DNA from: Sutcliffiella horikoshii DSM 8719 | GTDB lineage: Bacteria; Bacillota; Bacilli; Bacillales; Bacillaceae_I | NCBI GenBank assembly: GCA_001648575.1 | Contig: LQXN01000062.1 | Coordinates: 124,001-188,000, forward strand | DNA: 64,000 bases | Reading direction: 5' to 3' | In this document: in pieces, positions 15,997 to 25,497 of the stretch | How the letters are laid out: each line of letters starts with the position of its first letter | How positions within the stretch are numbered: position 1 is the first letter of the stretch | The notes under the pieces: generated by a model | Told to the model about the DNA's origin: nothing | The model's input: only the letters and a program-made list of their open reading frames with translations | Databases searched by the model: none | Made by a program: the position numbers and the translations under genes

Positions 15997-17199
15997 CTAT
16001 TTCCTCTTTGCTTTAGAGCGTACTTCCAGCAACTTGGTCTTGAGGTCGTTTTCCATTTGAACAAGCTCCAGCTCGACTTGATGGCGTTTTTCCCGGCCCT
16101 CTTGCTGGATTTGCAATGTTTCTTCCAACGTTTCGATTAGGTTTTCTTGTGTTTTCTTCAGTGTCTCTATATCCACGAGCCCTCTTTCATTCTCCCTCGC
16201 GGCTGAAATGGTATTTTGTTTCAGCATTTCAGAATTCCTCAACAGCAATTCATTTGTTGTTTCAGAGACATTTTTCTGGGTATCCACGGCTTTTTGCTGA
16301 TTATATAAGGAAACTGCAATAACAAGTTGATTCTTCCATAAAGGAATAGCCGTAAGTATTGATGACTGGATTCTCTCTACCAATGTCTGGTTGGTATGCT
16401 GAATCATCCTTATTTGAGGAGCCATTTGCAATGTGATCTGCCTGCTGATTTTCAAATCATGTGTTCTCTTTTGTAATCGATCTCCAAATTGAATCATATC
16501 ACTAACTGCTTGTACGTCCATTTGGTTGTTTGTTTCCCTTGCTTTCCGCTCAAGCTCAGGTATAATATTCGCTTGAATTTCATCAAACTTATGCTCTGCA
16601 GCTGCAATATAAATGTTCAATGCCTGAAAATAGTCTTTATTTTTATCGTAAAGTGATTCCAGCATAATATTATCGCGTTGAAGTACCTTTTTAAAACTTT
16701 CGAGCTGGTCGGAAATTTTATCAATTTCAAAACCGATTTTTCGATATTTTGCAAATAACTGTTGTACAGAGTTATTTACATTTCCAAACAGCTTACCGAA
16801 AAATCCTTTCTTTTGCGGTTCAAGCTCCCCTGGCTTGACTTCTTTGATCTTCCGCATTAAATCTGATACGACTTCTCCCACAGGGCCAGCATCCTTTGCC
16901 TGCACATGTGAAAGGATGGAGTTTGAGAAGGTGGAAAGTTCGTTTTGAGCACTAATGCCGTAAGAGGAAATGGCTTGTTGATCTGTAGGGTCTATCTGTT
17001 TTGCTATTTCCAATGCACGTGATTTATATTCAGCTGATAAGGTATCCATTACCTTTTCTTTCATGGGTTCTGTCGCTGTGTCTTTTTCCTGCTGAGGAAC
17101 CATTTCATTCTCTAGCTTAGGTGCAGAGAATGGATTGCTCAATAAGTCATTTAACGTATCTTCTTTTACCTGCTCTTTGTATTTTTCATTATTGCTCAT
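15997..17199 (-). CDS. yaaN: TelA / toxic anion resistance family protein
   Basis: A 400-aa, largely helical cytoplasmic protein of the TelA/KlaA family. It has a disordered acidic N-terminus (residues 1-60), the conserved QKKGFFGKLFGNVNNS segment near residue 130 and long coiled coils to the end. It is linked by name to tellurite resistance, but the chromosomal Bacillus form (YaaN) is better described as an envelope-stress protein of unclear biochemistry. The gene is 18 bases downstream of xpaC, as in B. subtilis, so the two form an operon. Confidence 0.85.
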   Translation of the reverse strand: MSNNEKYKEQVKEDTLNDLLSNPFSAPKLENEMVPQQEKDTATEPMKEKVMDTLSAEYKSRALEIAKQIDPTDQQAISSYGISAQNELSTFSNSILSHVQAKDAGPVGEVVSDLMRKIKEVKPGELEPQKKGFFGKLFGNVNNSVQQLFAKYRKIGFEIDKISDQLESFKKVLQRDNIMLESLYDKNKDYFQALNIYIAAAEHKFDEIQANIIPELERKARETNNQMDVQAVSDMIQFGDRLQKRTHDLKISRQITLQMAPQIRMIQHTNQTLVERIQSSILTAIPLWKNQLVIAVSLYNQQKAVDTQKNVSETTNELLLRNSEMLKQNTISAARENERGLVDIETLKKTQENLIETLEETLQIQQEGREKRHQVELELVQMENDLKTKLLEVRSKAKRK

Positions 17200-17217
17200 T
17201 GCTTTTCACCCCATAAG

Positions 17218-17865
17218 CTACTTCTTTTCAATTATTTTGTTTGAAGGTTTGATTTGTTGAAGGTTTGATTGATTCATCAACCGAATTTCTGTATGAAGAT
17301 GGTTCATATCACCTGATAAGACAGACATTAATTCTTTTTCCATGCTCTTTTCCAATTGTTTTAATGCATCTTCAGTTTCACGGAGAGCCAATGATACTTC
17401 GTGTGTACGCACTGGCTGATTCAACAGTTGAACATACTTTTCCGTGATAATGGCTGAAGAGTCCAAGTGTTGATTAAAGAAATTCTGTGCGGTTCGGTAA
17501 CGGACAGGTTCCTTTTCCACCATTTTGATAATCTTATTTGATATTTTGGATATTTTAGTAATGGTTTGGTAAACGAACAGGGAACGTACCCGGAATCGTG
17601 AACTGTTTATCGTCTTTGCTTTTTCCTTTGCCTGTCTCAGTTGATTCAGAACATATTTTTTTTCTTTGCGTTCCACCCTTTCCAAGTCATTGCTTGGAAG
17701 GAGTTTTCTTTTTACAGCCCAGTAACTGACAAGAAAGCTAGCAAAAGCACTTAAAATCCCCAATTGAACTTGGTTACCTGTTACAAGGTATGCTATTAAA
17801 AAACCAACAATGGCTAAATTGAAGGAGACAATAATAATAAAGGTTTGTAGCATGATTCGTTTCAT
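17218..17865 (-). CDS. xpaC: XpaC-like membrane protein
   Basis: About 215 aa with two N-terminal membrane helices (about residues 7-25 and 30-45 after the chosen start), then a long helical soluble part. It is the upstream partner of the TelA-like gene, matching the XpaC/YaaN pair of Bacillus. XpaC was named for hydrolysis of a chromogenic phosphate, but its real activity is uncertain. GAGGAG 8 bases before the ATG at 17865 supports this start; an upstream extension to 17952 lacks such a site. Confidence 0.75.
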   Translation of the reverse strand: MKRIMLQTFIIIVSFNLAIVGFLIAYLVTGNQVQLGILSAFASFLVSYWAVKRKLLPSNDLERVERKEKKYVLNQLRQAKEKAKTINSSRFRVRSLFVYQTITKISKISNKIIKMVEKEPVRYRTAQNFFNQHLDSSAIITEKYVQLLNQPVRTHEVSLALRETEDALKQLEKSMEKELMSVLSGDMNHLHTEIRLMNQSNLQQIKPSNKIIEKK

Positions 17866-18041
17866 ATTCTCACTCCTCATATTTGAAGAAATTCCTACTT
17901 GTATACTTCTATTTACGTAATTCTGAGGAAAAGGTTTCATCTTTGTATACATTTATTATATAGGAAATTGGTTGGAATACGAAGTGTTTTGTGAGACTTC
18001 AGCGAAGATGCTACTTAATAACCTTTGAAAAATAACCAAAT

Positions 18042-18076
18042 GAAAAATAACCCTTGATATTAAATCAAGGGTTATG
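18042..18076 (-). terminator. Terminator of gabD
   Basis: Perfect stem ATAACCCTTGAT / ATCAAGGGTTAT followed by TTTTTC on the minus strand, just after the stop codon at 18082. Confidence 0.9.
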
Positions 18077-18081
18077 AGTTT

Positions 18082-19497
18082 TTATATACCGATGGATATA
18101 TATTTTACTTCCAGGAATTCTTCAAGGCCGTGGTGACCACCTTCGCGACCGATGCCACTTTCTTTTAGGCCACCAAATGGCGCCTGGGCAACAGATGGTC
18201 CACCATCATTCACACCGATGATGCCATAATCCAGGCCTTCGGTTACACGATAAATTCTTGACATTTTTTCGGTATAAACATAAGCTGCCAGCCCATAAGG
18301 AGAATTGTTTGCGCGTTTGATGACTTCCTCCTCATCTTTGAATGTTGTAATCGGAGCAAGTGGTCCGAAGGTTTCCTCCTTCATACATTGCATGTCATCA
18401 TTGACCCCTGTGATAACGGTTGGATCCATAAACGTCCCATCCTTTACGTCTCCCCCGTACGCCACAGAAGCCCCCTTCCCTTTTGCATCACTTAGGTGCT
18501 CCTTAACTTTGTCAAGGGCCTCCTCGTCAATAAGTGGACCAAGGTCAACTCCACGTTCCATTCCATTTCCCACTTTCAATTTGGAAACTTCTTCTACAAA
18601 GTAGGATGTGAATTTTTCTGCCACACTCTCATGTACATAAATTCTATTTGCACAAATACAAGTTTGACCGGCATTTCTGAACTTGGATTGTACCAGTCCT
18701 TTTGCTGCCTTCTCAAGATCTGCATCCTCAAATACGATGAAAGGAGCATGCCCACCAAGTTCTAAAGACAATTTTTTGACGGTATGTGCTGCTTGTTCCA
18801 TCAGCTTTTTGCCGATTTCGGTAGATCCGGTGAATGTAAGTTTTTTAACATCATTATGTTTCATCAAAGTTTCGCCAATCACACTGGATTTTCCAGTTAC
18901 AACTTGAAGAACTCCCTTTGGAATCCCAGCTTCCTCTGCATATTTTGCTAGCATTAATGCAGTAAGAGGAGTTTGCCCTGCGGGTTTAACTATGACGGTA
19001 CAACCTGCTGCAAGGGCAGGTGCCACCTTCCTGGTAATCATAGCGGCCGGAAAGTTCCATGGTGTGATAGCCGCCACTACTCCGACAGGTTGTTTCTGGA
19101 TAAGCACACGTTTATCTTTTGATGAAGATGGAATGGTTTCACCATAGATTCTTTTTCCTTCTTCTTTGTACCATTCTACAAAGCTATTGGCATACCCTAC
19201 TTCCCCAAGTGCTTCACGAAATGGTTTTCCCTGTTCTTTTGTCAATGTTTCTGCAATTAGTTTTTTATTTTCTTCCAGAAGGTTAAACCATTTATCCATT
19301 AGGTCTGCCCGTTCATAGGCTGTATAATTCCGCCATGTTTGAAAGGCTTCATTTGCATATTGGACGACTTCTTCAAGCTGATTTTCTGAGATGCTTGGCA
19401 CTGTACCTATTACTTCTCCCGTTGCGGGGTTTGTCACCTCAATCACTTCATCGGTCGTAACCCATTCACCGTTTATGTACATTGAATATTGTTTCAT
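18082..19497 (-). CDS. gabD: Succinate-semialdehyde dehydrogenase-like aldehyde dehydrogenase
   Basis: A 471-aa NAD(P)-dependent aldehyde dehydrogenase. Seen: PWNFPAAMITRK (residues about 135-146), cofactor loop FTGSTEIGKKL, catalytic glutamate in LELGGHAPFIVF (about 237-248) and catalytic cysteine in NAGQTCICANR (about 270-280). The whole is of the GabD subgroup, which oxidises succinate semialdehyde to succinate. There is no gabT neighbour, so other aldehydes cannot be excluded. AGGAGGG lies 7 bases before the ATG at 19497. Confidence 0.85.
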   Translation of the reverse strand: MKQYSMYINGEWVTTDEVIEVTNPATGEVIGTVPSISENQLEEVVQYANEAFQTWRNYTAYERADLMDKWFNLLEENKKLIAETLTKEQGKPFREALGEVGYANSFVEWYKEEGKRIYGETIPSSSKDKRVLIQKQPVGVVAAITPWNFPAAMITRKVAPALAAGCTVIVKPAGQTPLTALMLAKYAEEAGIPKGVLQVVTGKSSVIGETLMKHNDVKKLTFTGSTEIGKKLMEQAAHTVKKLSLELGGHAPFIVFEDADLEKAAKGLVQSKFRNAGQTCICANRIYVHESVAEKFTSYFVEEVSKLKVGNGMERGVDLGPLIDEEALDKVKEHLSDAKGKGASVAYGGDVKDGTFMDPTVITGVNDDMQCMKEETFGPLAPITTFKDEEEVIKRANNSPYGLAAYVYTEKMSRIYRVTEGLDYGIIGVNDGGPSVAQAPFGGLKESGIGREGGHHGLEEFLEVKYISIGI

Positions 19498-19579
19498 GAA
19501 ATTCCCTCCTAGAAAAATATAGGTAACTCTTCTTAATATATTCACTCTTTACAGGTCATTCCCTTTATTAGAAAGAAAA

Positions 19580-19599
19580 AAACACCTATTAAGGTGTTT
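19580..19599 (-). terminator. Distal copy of the duplicated hairpin at repeat D
   Basis: AAACACC / GGTGTTT stem. On the minus strand it is followed by a run of T, so this is the copy that kept a complete terminator. The other copy is at 19810-19829. Confidence 0.8.
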
Positions 19600-19809
19600 C
19601 AGTGTGTAGACAAAGCTATTTTCTAGTTATAAATTCCCTGTTGTTCGTAGTGGAAGGAGCGGAGACTCCCGCGGGAGGAAGGGACATGGGAGACCCCGCA
19701 GGCGAAGCCGAGGAGGCTCCCGGACCGCCCGCAGGAAAGCGAAGCTCCTGGAACGAAGATCAACAAGAAAATGCAATTCTAAAGATGATTAGGGTTTGTC
19801 AACAGTCTC
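19600..19809 (-). repeat. Terminator-associated repeat, copy D (inverted)
   Basis: A 210-bp copy in the opposite orientation to C, E, F and G. Inverted ends CAGTGTGTAGACAAA (19600-19614) and TTTGTCAACAGTCTC (19795-19809). Core stems read in element orientation: GGAGC with GCTCC; GGGAG with CTCCC; GCGGG with CCCGC. It is flanked by the same 20-base hairpin on both sides, with one difference in the loop. Confidence 0.85.
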
Positions 19810-19829
19810 AAACACCCATTAAGGTGTTT
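19810..19829 (-). terminator. Proximal copy of the duplicated hairpin at repeat D
   Basis: AAACACC / GGTGTTT stem. The stop codon of the MFS gene (19819-19821) lies in its loop. On the minus strand it is followed by GAGAC of the repeat rather than a T-run. Confidence 0.75.
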
Positions 19830-21021
19830 TTTGTTGAGCGATCGCTACCGGCTGACGGAATAACCTCAGACCATAAATCAATATCAGCGTCAAGGACAAA
19901 AGGCCGAAAACTATCGCCATCATCTGCAAGCCGATGGTATCAAGGAATAAACCTGTACCGAGCAAAACTACTTGGAACAATACACGGTCTAACATATTTC
20001 GAAATGAAAAGAATCTCCCATGGTATTCCTTTGGTATCTTGGTCTGGAAAATCGTCGCTGCAATCGGAAAAAAACACCCAACTGCCAAACCGAATAAACC
20101 GAAAGAAAATAAAGTGACCCATTTTATATCCGCAAAATATAGGCTTAAGTGTGATATTGCAATAAGCGTTACAAATCCGAACATCAGAGGGACCATATTC
20201 TTATCATTGGATATTCGTTTCACTGCAAATGCACCGATCATAAAGCATATTCCTTCAATGGTATAGATAAAACTTTTTATCGTTTGATCATCCTGTATTT
20301 CGCTGATGTTGATGACCATTAAATTGAATCCTCCGATAAACAAGAATGGAATAAATGTTAGTATTAACACAGTCAAGGCGATCGGGGTTTCTTTCAATAC
20401 AGGCAATACTTCTTTAAAACTGCCTGCATTCTTACCTTTTTCATCCTTTTTGTTGTCAGATGCATCTTCAAAGTTTAACAGAAACGTTAGTGCAAATAGG
20501 AATCCGTATGCAACCATAGATGCCATATACAAAGAAGATAAACTCATCACTACAAGCATAGCCCCTGCTAAAGCTGTCCCGGCAATTCTTGATACCGTAG
20601 AGACGTTCATATGGACACCATTCATTTCTAAAAGATCTTTATCTTTTACAATCATCGGAATCGAAGACTGTAAGGCAGGGAAATAAAAGGCTGCTGAGAT
20701 TTGGATGGCTATCATGAATATTATCATGAAAATAATTGATTGGAACTCAATAGCGAGAAACATGAACAATACACTGACCATCCGCCCGAAACCCGAAATT
20801 AACATTACTCTTTTTTTACTGGATGAATCAATTACCTTTCCAGCTAGGGGACCTACCATGACACCTGCTAAAAGGCCCGCAAATAAAATGAGCGATTTCG
20901 CAAAATCTGAAGGCACCAACGCCTGCATAAATTCCAAGTTTCCAATAATACCTGTCCATAGTCCTAAGCCGGCGATGAACTCACCAATTAAAATAATCCA
21001 AACATTTCGATTTTTCCACAT
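19819..21021 (-). CDS. MFS transporter (drug/siderophore exporter type)
   Basis: A 400-aa protein with twelve predicted membrane helices. The motif between helices 2 and 3 (GPLAGKVIDSSSKKRVM, about residues 57-73) is the MFS motif A. Overall it resembles the EntS/MFS_3 group of exporters. No substrate can be inferred and the gene stands alone. GGAG lies 8 bases before the ATG at 21021. The last codons and stop overlap a terminator hairpin into which repeat D has inserted. Confidence 0.8.
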   Translation of the reverse strand: MWKNRNVWIILIGEFIAGLGLWTGIIGNLEFMQALVPSDFAKSLILFAGLLAGVMVGPLAGKVIDSSSKKRVMLISGFGRMVSVLFMFLAIEFQSIIFMIIFMIAIQISAAFYFPALQSSIPMIVKDKDLLEMNGVHMNVSTVSRIAGTALAGAMLVVMSLSSLYMASMVAYGFLFALTFLLNFEDASDNKKDEKGKNAGSFKEVLPVLKETPIALTVLILTFIPFLFIGGFNLMVINISEIQDDQTIKSFIYTIEGICFMIGAFAVKRISNDKNMVPLMFGFVTLIAISHLSLYFADIKWVTLFSFGLFGLAVGCFFPIAATIFQTKIPKEYHGRFFSFRNMLDRVLFQVVLLGTGLFLDTIGLQMMAIVFGLLSLTLILIYGLRLFRQPVAIAQQKTP

Positions 21022-21118
21022 ATATAATTCTCCGTTCGCATGGGTTGTAAGAAAACTATACCATGGAAAGATTTAATTCGCCACTCGAAATTTCCTATAC
21101 TGAATGATTTAATTCCCC

Positions 21119-21161
21119 TCAAAAAAACACTTGAATGAGCATCTGCCCAATCCAAGTGTTA
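21119..21161 (-). terminator. Terminator of the YusW-like gene
   Basis: AACACTTGGAT pairs with ATTCAAGTGTT on the minus strand, followed by TTTTTTTG, about 90 bases after the stop codon at 21254. Confidence 0.75.
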
Positions 21162-21253
21162 TTCGTATATTCCTTTTAACCAGTTAAATTATTTACTGAC
21201 TTGCTCTTATCGATGCAAATTGCAACAATTCATGAGAAAAGAGCATTAAAGAA

Positions 21254-21754
21254 TTAACGTTTTTCCTCATATTTCTTTTTTGTTCCATCACCAAAGGTTA
21301 TTTCCAGTTCAAACTCCTTATAATCATCCTGCAGCCCAAACACTTCGAGAACCTGTGACATGACATCTTGATCATCTGAGTTACTATCAATATTCAACTG
21401 TTCAAGTAACGGGGAAAGTTCGGCATATGCTTCGTCTCCTTTTAGGGAGACATCATTTAAATCATCTTCAATATCGGCCTCACCATTTCCCTCGGCCTCA
21501 TATTCTGCTTCATATTTCACATTATTCTCATACTCAACTTCCAAGTCAAACTTTGTAAAGTCGTGGCCCATTGCTCCCTCTTCGCCTGTCGTTGTTCCTT
21601 GATTCGTTTCCTCAGTACCTGTCCCTTCATTTTGAGCAGGGGCGTTTTCGGGAGGGGCAGATAAATCATTATTTGTTCCACAGCCAGCTACAATGCCTGA
21701 AGTCAATATCAGACTCATAGCAAGCGGGATATGTTTTTTACTTGACCATACCAT
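21254..21754 (-). CDS. YusW-family lipoprotein
   Basis: A ~166-aa lipoprotein: N-terminal hydrophobic segment with lipobox IVAGC (cysteine about residue 25), then a Gly/Thr/Glu-rich linker (about 30-65). The acidic C-terminal domain has two internally similar strands (FDLEVEYENNVKYEAEYEA and FELEITFGDGTKKKYEEK), as in the YusW family. The function is unknown; the acidic extracytoplasmic domain might bind metal or wall polymers, but this is a guess. Starts at 21760 (GTG) and 21754 (ATG) are both possible behind AGGAGG. Confidence 0.7.
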   Translation of the reverse strand: MVWSSKKHIPLAMSLILTSGIVAGCGTNNDLSAPPENAPAQNEGTGTEETNQGTTTGEEGAMGHDFTKFDLEVEYENNVKYEAEYEAEGNGEADIEDDLNDVSLKGDEAYAELSPLLEQLNIDSNSDDQDVMSQVLEVFGLQDDYKEFELEITFGDGTKKKYEEKR

Positions 21755-21799
21755 AACCACAAAACCTCCTAGAAATATTTTTAAACAGATGATTAATAT

Positions 21800-22456
21800 T
21801 TACCCATTATTATGGATAAAAAACAAATTCTTATTCTTCTCCCCCAATTTCATCCAAACTCCCGAGAGAAAGAGTAACCATGCTAAGCCCATTAAAAATC
21901 CACCAAGAACATCCAGGGGATAGTGAACACCAAGATAAACCCTGCTTATTCCGATTGATAATATCAATAATACAAAGAAACTGAATAGAATCACTTTAAG
22001 CCACTTCGAAATGGAGAGGAGAAGAACGAGGATGGCAAATGCCCCGAAGAATGCCATTGAGTTCATCGAGTGGCCACTAGGGAAGCTATAAAAACCCGCT
22101 TCAACAACGTGCTCTAGCGATGGCCTTTCCCTTGTAAAGATACTCTTCAAGAAAGTGTTTAATAGCCTTACACCAACTAAATTGCACCAAAGAAATGCTG
22201 CAAGTGACCAATTCTTCTTCAAGAACAATACTATAGAAATGGCAATCAGTGCTGGATAGAAAAAGATCCTGGATCCTATATGTGAAAGAAAAATAAAGAA
22301 GCGATCCAATTCTGCAAATCGATACAAACTTACCCCAACAGCCTTGTCCAAAGAATTTGTATTCTCCATCAAGGTTAATCCAGTAACAATAAGAAAGAAA
22401 AATAGTAGGATGAAACTTGTAATGAATAACGTTTTTGGCCTTGAATTTACATACAT
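21800..22456 (-). CDS. PAP2-family membrane phosphatase
   Basis: A 218-aa protein with about six membrane helices and all three motifs of the type 2 phosphatidic acid phosphatase superfamily: KSIFTRERP (about residues 104-112), PSGH (about 126-129) and SRVYLGVHYPLD (about 170-181). The catalytic histidine is in the third motif. Such enzymes dephosphorylate lipid phosphates such as undecaprenyl or phosphatidylglycerol phosphate. The ATG at 22456 has GGGAG upstream. The gene lies between a lipoprotein gene and the yojO terminator. Confidence 0.85.
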   Translation of the reverse strand: MYVNSRPKTLFITSFILLFFFLIVTGLTLMENTNSLDKAVGVSLYRFAELDRFFIFLSHIGSRIFFYPALIAISIVLFLKKNWSLAAFLWCNLVGVRLLNTFLKSIFTRERPSLEHVVEAGFYSFPSGHSMNSMAFFGAFAILVLLLSISKWLKVILFSFFVLLILSIGISRVYLGVHYPLDVLGGFLMGLAWLLFLSGVWMKLGEKNKNLFFIHNNG

Positions 22457-22474
22457 AAATAATTCACTCCCGCT

Positions 22475-22508
22475 AAAAAGGCTAACTCCATGTAACTTAG
22501 AGTTAGCC
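22475..22508 (-). terminator. Terminator of the yojNO operon
   Basis: Perfect stem GGCTAACTC / GAGTTAGCC followed by TTTTT on the minus strand, after the yojO stop codon at 22521. Confidence 0.9.
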
Positions 22509-22520
22509 TAACATGATGGT

Positions 22521-24452
22521 TTATAAACTTTTTAGCAATAATTTTTTTAACAAAGGAAAAAGAACGTCAGGTAACTCCTCGATGTCTGGCACTAAAATAC
22601 TGTACTTTCCATACATATTTTGAATCGTTTTTACCTGACCTTCGTCGATTTCGCCATTGGCTAAAAATACATTGATTACTTCCAATCCATTCTTTCTAGC
22701 TTCCATGATTGCCTGATGGGTGTCTACAATTCCGTTTTTTTCATAATCCATTGCAGCAGGTTCTCCATCTGAAAAGACGAGCAGAAACTTCTGTTTTTCG
22801 CCCCGCTGTATGAGTCTCTTCGTCATATGCCTGATTGCATATCCATCCCTGTTATCCTCTTCTGGTTCCAACTGTAGAATTTCAGGACCTGATATTTGCC
22901 TTAGACTTGAAGAAAATTCAATCACCGTCTTGAAATAGTTTGGTTGGCTTGTAGAGGTTGCATCGTTAGTATCCTCCCAAAATCCGACCACTTCATGTGG
23001 GACGAAGACTGATTTCAACGCTTCATGAAAAAGAGTGATCCCGTACTTTGTTTGTTCCATTTTATCGAACATGGATGCGGAACAATCAACCAGCAGGGAG
23101 AACACAGCATCTATCTCTATGGAAGGATTGTCTTTTTTATAGAAAACCCTAGGATTTTCATCTGTGAACCACGGGATTAGCTTTCTACTCAGTCTCCCAA
23201 AAGGAAGATCATTTCTTGGAAGAATTTTTTTATGTTCCAATGTTTTTTGAATCAATTGCTTCAGTTTCTTTTGGTAGGGTGCGACAAACTGCTTATATTC
23301 TTCATATGCTAATTTTTGTTCACCAGAAATCCCTTCAGGCTTAACAAATACAGGATAAGCAAACTTATTCTCCCTACCAAACTCTGCGCCACTTCCACCT
23401 TCTTTTCGTGCATCGTTCAACACATCAAGTGCCTCAAGCCTCGAATAATCGTTTTTATGCGTCTGTTGACTTTCCCCTTGCACAAAGCCCATCGCCTGGT
23501 CTCCGTCCTCGCCTTCGCGAACCCCTTCTCCCATCAAGTCGGTCTTTGTCCCCTGCTCCATATCAAACTGCAAGAAGCTTTTATTATTGCTTTCTGATTC
23601 TCGATGCCAAGTCGGAAGCTTGTCTTCATGAACATCTTCCTCATCTTCATCTGATTTATCCTTCTGTTTTATGTCGTCATTCTTCAGCTCGCTTTTTCTC
23701 TTCATTTCATCGAAGGTCGGTCCTGCTGTGTCTTCTTCTCCCTTTACAGAAAAATCGGGCAGGAAGAAATACGTATTCAGCATATCGTTTTCCAAAAGTT
23801 CTTCTAATACTTCCACGATTAGTCTGATACTTACGAGGATGTCATAAGTGTTATTAGCTTCATAACACTTTGATGCTTCTTCCCTTAAAAAAGGAAGGGC
23901 GCGGTCTATGTCTTGATTTAGGGAGGGCACATCCTCTAGCGGGTTATCAGTTGTCAAAAGCAAATATAATAAGTTGTATAAGGCATCAGTCAAATTGTTT
24001 CTTTCTGCATTTACGGTTAATTGACTACGAAAGTATTTGCGATACTCCAATCGTCTTACCATAAATGTCCGGGTTGTCCCTGGCCGTTCCCGTTTGCAGA
24101 GTTCTTCTAATCTCAAGTCTTCAAGCAACATGAATAATTGTCTGCTAAAGCTACTCAAATGTGTGTTTTTCATTAGCATGAATAGTTTATTGACTACTTC
24201 ATAATCAGTCTGTGCAACAGAGCCTATGCTACGTAGAAATACATCACTTTTCAACCCTTGCACTTTTTCAAAGGGTGGATGGTTATCCCAGAACAAACTT
24301 ATATATAGTTTGGTCATATACGGATCATAGTAGGATTTGAATGCGTATTCTACTTCAAGACCTTTTTTCTTCGATAGTGAAGTAGCCAAGTCTGATAGCT
24401 CCATAAATAGGAAAGAGTCGATTTTTTTATCATTAAATACAATAGGTCTCAT
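22521..24452 (-). CDS. yojO: VWA-domain protein, YojO/NorD-like
   Basis: A 643-aa cytoplasmic protein. The C-terminal von Willebrand A domain (about residues 440-640) contains the MIDAS motif DCSASM followed by SDGEPAA. The middle (about 230-350) is highly charged and probably disordered. This is the NorD/CoxE-type partner of a MoxR AAA ATPase, which lies directly upstream. Such pairs act as metallochaperone-like or complex-activating machines; the client here is unknown. The ATG at 24452 with GAGGGG upstream is preferred to a TTG at 24470. Confidence 0.8.
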   Translation of the reverse strand: MRPIVFNDKKIDSFLFMELSDLATSLSKKKGLEVEYAFKSYYDPYMTKLYISLFWDNHPPFEKVQGLKSDVFLRSIGSVAQTDYEVVNKLFMLMKNTHLSSFSRQLFMLLEDLRLEELCKRERPGTTRTFMVRRLEYRKYFRSQLTVNAERNNLTDALYNLLYLLLTTDNPLEDVPSLNQDIDRALPFLREEASKCYEANNTYDILVSIRLIVEVLEELLENDMLNTYFFLPDFSVKGEEDTAGPTFDEMKRKSELKNDDIKQKDKSDEDEEDVHEDKLPTWHRESESNNKSFLQFDMEQGTKTDLMGEGVREGEDGDQAMGFVQGESQQTHKNDYSRLEALDVLNDARKEGGSGAEFGRENKFAYPVFVKPEGISGEQKLAYEEYKQFVAPYQKKLKQLIQKTLEHKKILPRNDLPFGRLSRKLIPWFTDENPRVFYKKDNPSIEIDAVFSLLVDCSASMFDKMEQTKYGITLFHEALKSVFVPHEVVGFWEDTNDATSTSQPNYFKTVIEFSSSLRQISGPEILQLEPEEDNRDGYAIRHMTKRLIQRGEKQKFLLVFSDGEPAAMDYEKNGIVDTHQAIMEARKNGLEVINVFLANGEIDEGQVKTIQNMYGKYSILVPDIEELPDVLFPLLKKLLLKSL

Positions 24453-24462
24453 TTGATTCCCC

Positions 24463-25335
24463 TCACTCAAACAATGTTTGTGCGATGTTTATGATAGCAG
24501 CTTTTTCTCTTTCGTCCTCTAGCTTCTCGACAATCCCTCTTTGAATCGCACGGATAGGAGGCAAATACACACTAAGGTCGCACGTGTCCAAAAGAGCACG
24601 TACAGAAGCAGCCTCTTCTGAAAGATTCCCATTTTCCACCAGTGAAATGAGGTCTGATGATAAAGTAACATATTTCTTTAGCAGCTTTTCATCATTCAAA
24701 CGTGATTGACTTTTCAATACTTGTAATAGAACATCTCCTTGGACATATGGAACGTCAATGACCACAAAGCGGTTCTTCAGTGCTTCATTAAGTGGAACCG
24801 TTCCCACATACCCTTCATTGATAGCGGCAATGACCCCAAAATTCTGGTCGGCCTTTACAACTTCACCTGTAAATGGGTTCGTTATGGTTTTACGGTAATC
24901 CAGAACCCCATTTAAAATTGGCAATGTTTCTGGTTTTGCCATATTGATCTCATCAATATATAACAAATGTCCCTGTTTCATCGCCTTGATGACAGGTCCA
25001 GGTACAAATTCGATGGATGCCCTTCCATCAACATTTTCTATGGTTTTGAATCCCAACAACGCTTCTGCGTCCAGGTCTACCGAACAGTTAATACTGTGCA
25101 TTGGTTGATGAAAGATTGAAGACAAAGTTTCTGCCAGTTTCGTCTTCCCGGAACCCGTTGGTCCCTTCAACAGTACGTTCTTCCCCATCGCCAAGGCAAT
25201 GATGCAATCATACATGACATTATTATCCGTTGCCGTATAACCCGATATGCCGATAAGGGAATTGTCAACATTCTTATCTTTATTACTATTGATTTTTTCT
25301 TGAATTTCTTCTGGAAATTGATCTATTTTAAACAC
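24463..25335 (-). CDS. yojN: MoxR-type AAA ATPase, YojN/NorQ-like
   Basis: A 290-aa AAA+ ATPase of the MoxR/CbbQ/NorQ group. Walker A is GPTGSGKTK (about residues 57-65), Walker B is [13 protein letters not shown] (about 121-133), and the sensor and arginine positions lie in IAAINEGY and ALKNRFVV. It starts with GTG at 25335 behind AAAAGGAGA. The stop codon is 10 bases before the yojO start, so the two genes are translated from one message. It probably remodels a client together with the VWA protein. Confidence 0.85.
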   Translation of the reverse strand: MFKIDQFPEEIQEKINSNKDKNVDNSLIGISGYTATDNNVMYDCIIALAMGKNVLLKGPTGSGKTKLAETLSSIFHQPMHSINCSVDLDAEALLGFKTIENVDGRASIEFVPGPVIKAMKQGHLLYIDEINMAKPETLPILNGVLDYRKTITNPFTGEVVKADQNFGVIAAINEGYVGTVPLNEALKNRFVVIDVPYVQGDVLLQVLKSQSRLNDEKLLKKYVTLSSDLISLVENGNLSEEAASVRALLDTCDLSVYLPPIRAIQRGIVEKLEDEREKAAIINIAQTLFE

Positions 25336-25411
25336 GTTTCCGTCTCCTTTTCCAATGATACTTTTAGTATTTCACAATTATAGTGCAGTTAATGATTTAA
25401 TAATTCCTTGA

Positions 25412-25448
25412 TTGAAAAAGGCTGCTGACAATAGTTTGTCAACAGCCT
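25412..25448 (-). terminator. Terminator of terC
   Basis: Stem GGCTG-TGACAA / TTGTCA-CAGCC followed by TTTTT on the minus strand. Its left arm contains TGTTGACAAACTA, the same 13 bases found at the left end of repeat copies E and G. Confidence 0.8.
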
Positions 25449-25497
25449 AGTTCATTATATCAATTAATGCATTCTTCTTGAAGCGAAAAGATTTGTT

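Noticed and set aside
19602-20117. 171-codon plus-strand ORF covering repeat D
   Set aside because: GC-rich repeats of this kind often produce long spurious frames. Its second half is antisense to the MFS gene and it has no ribosome site.
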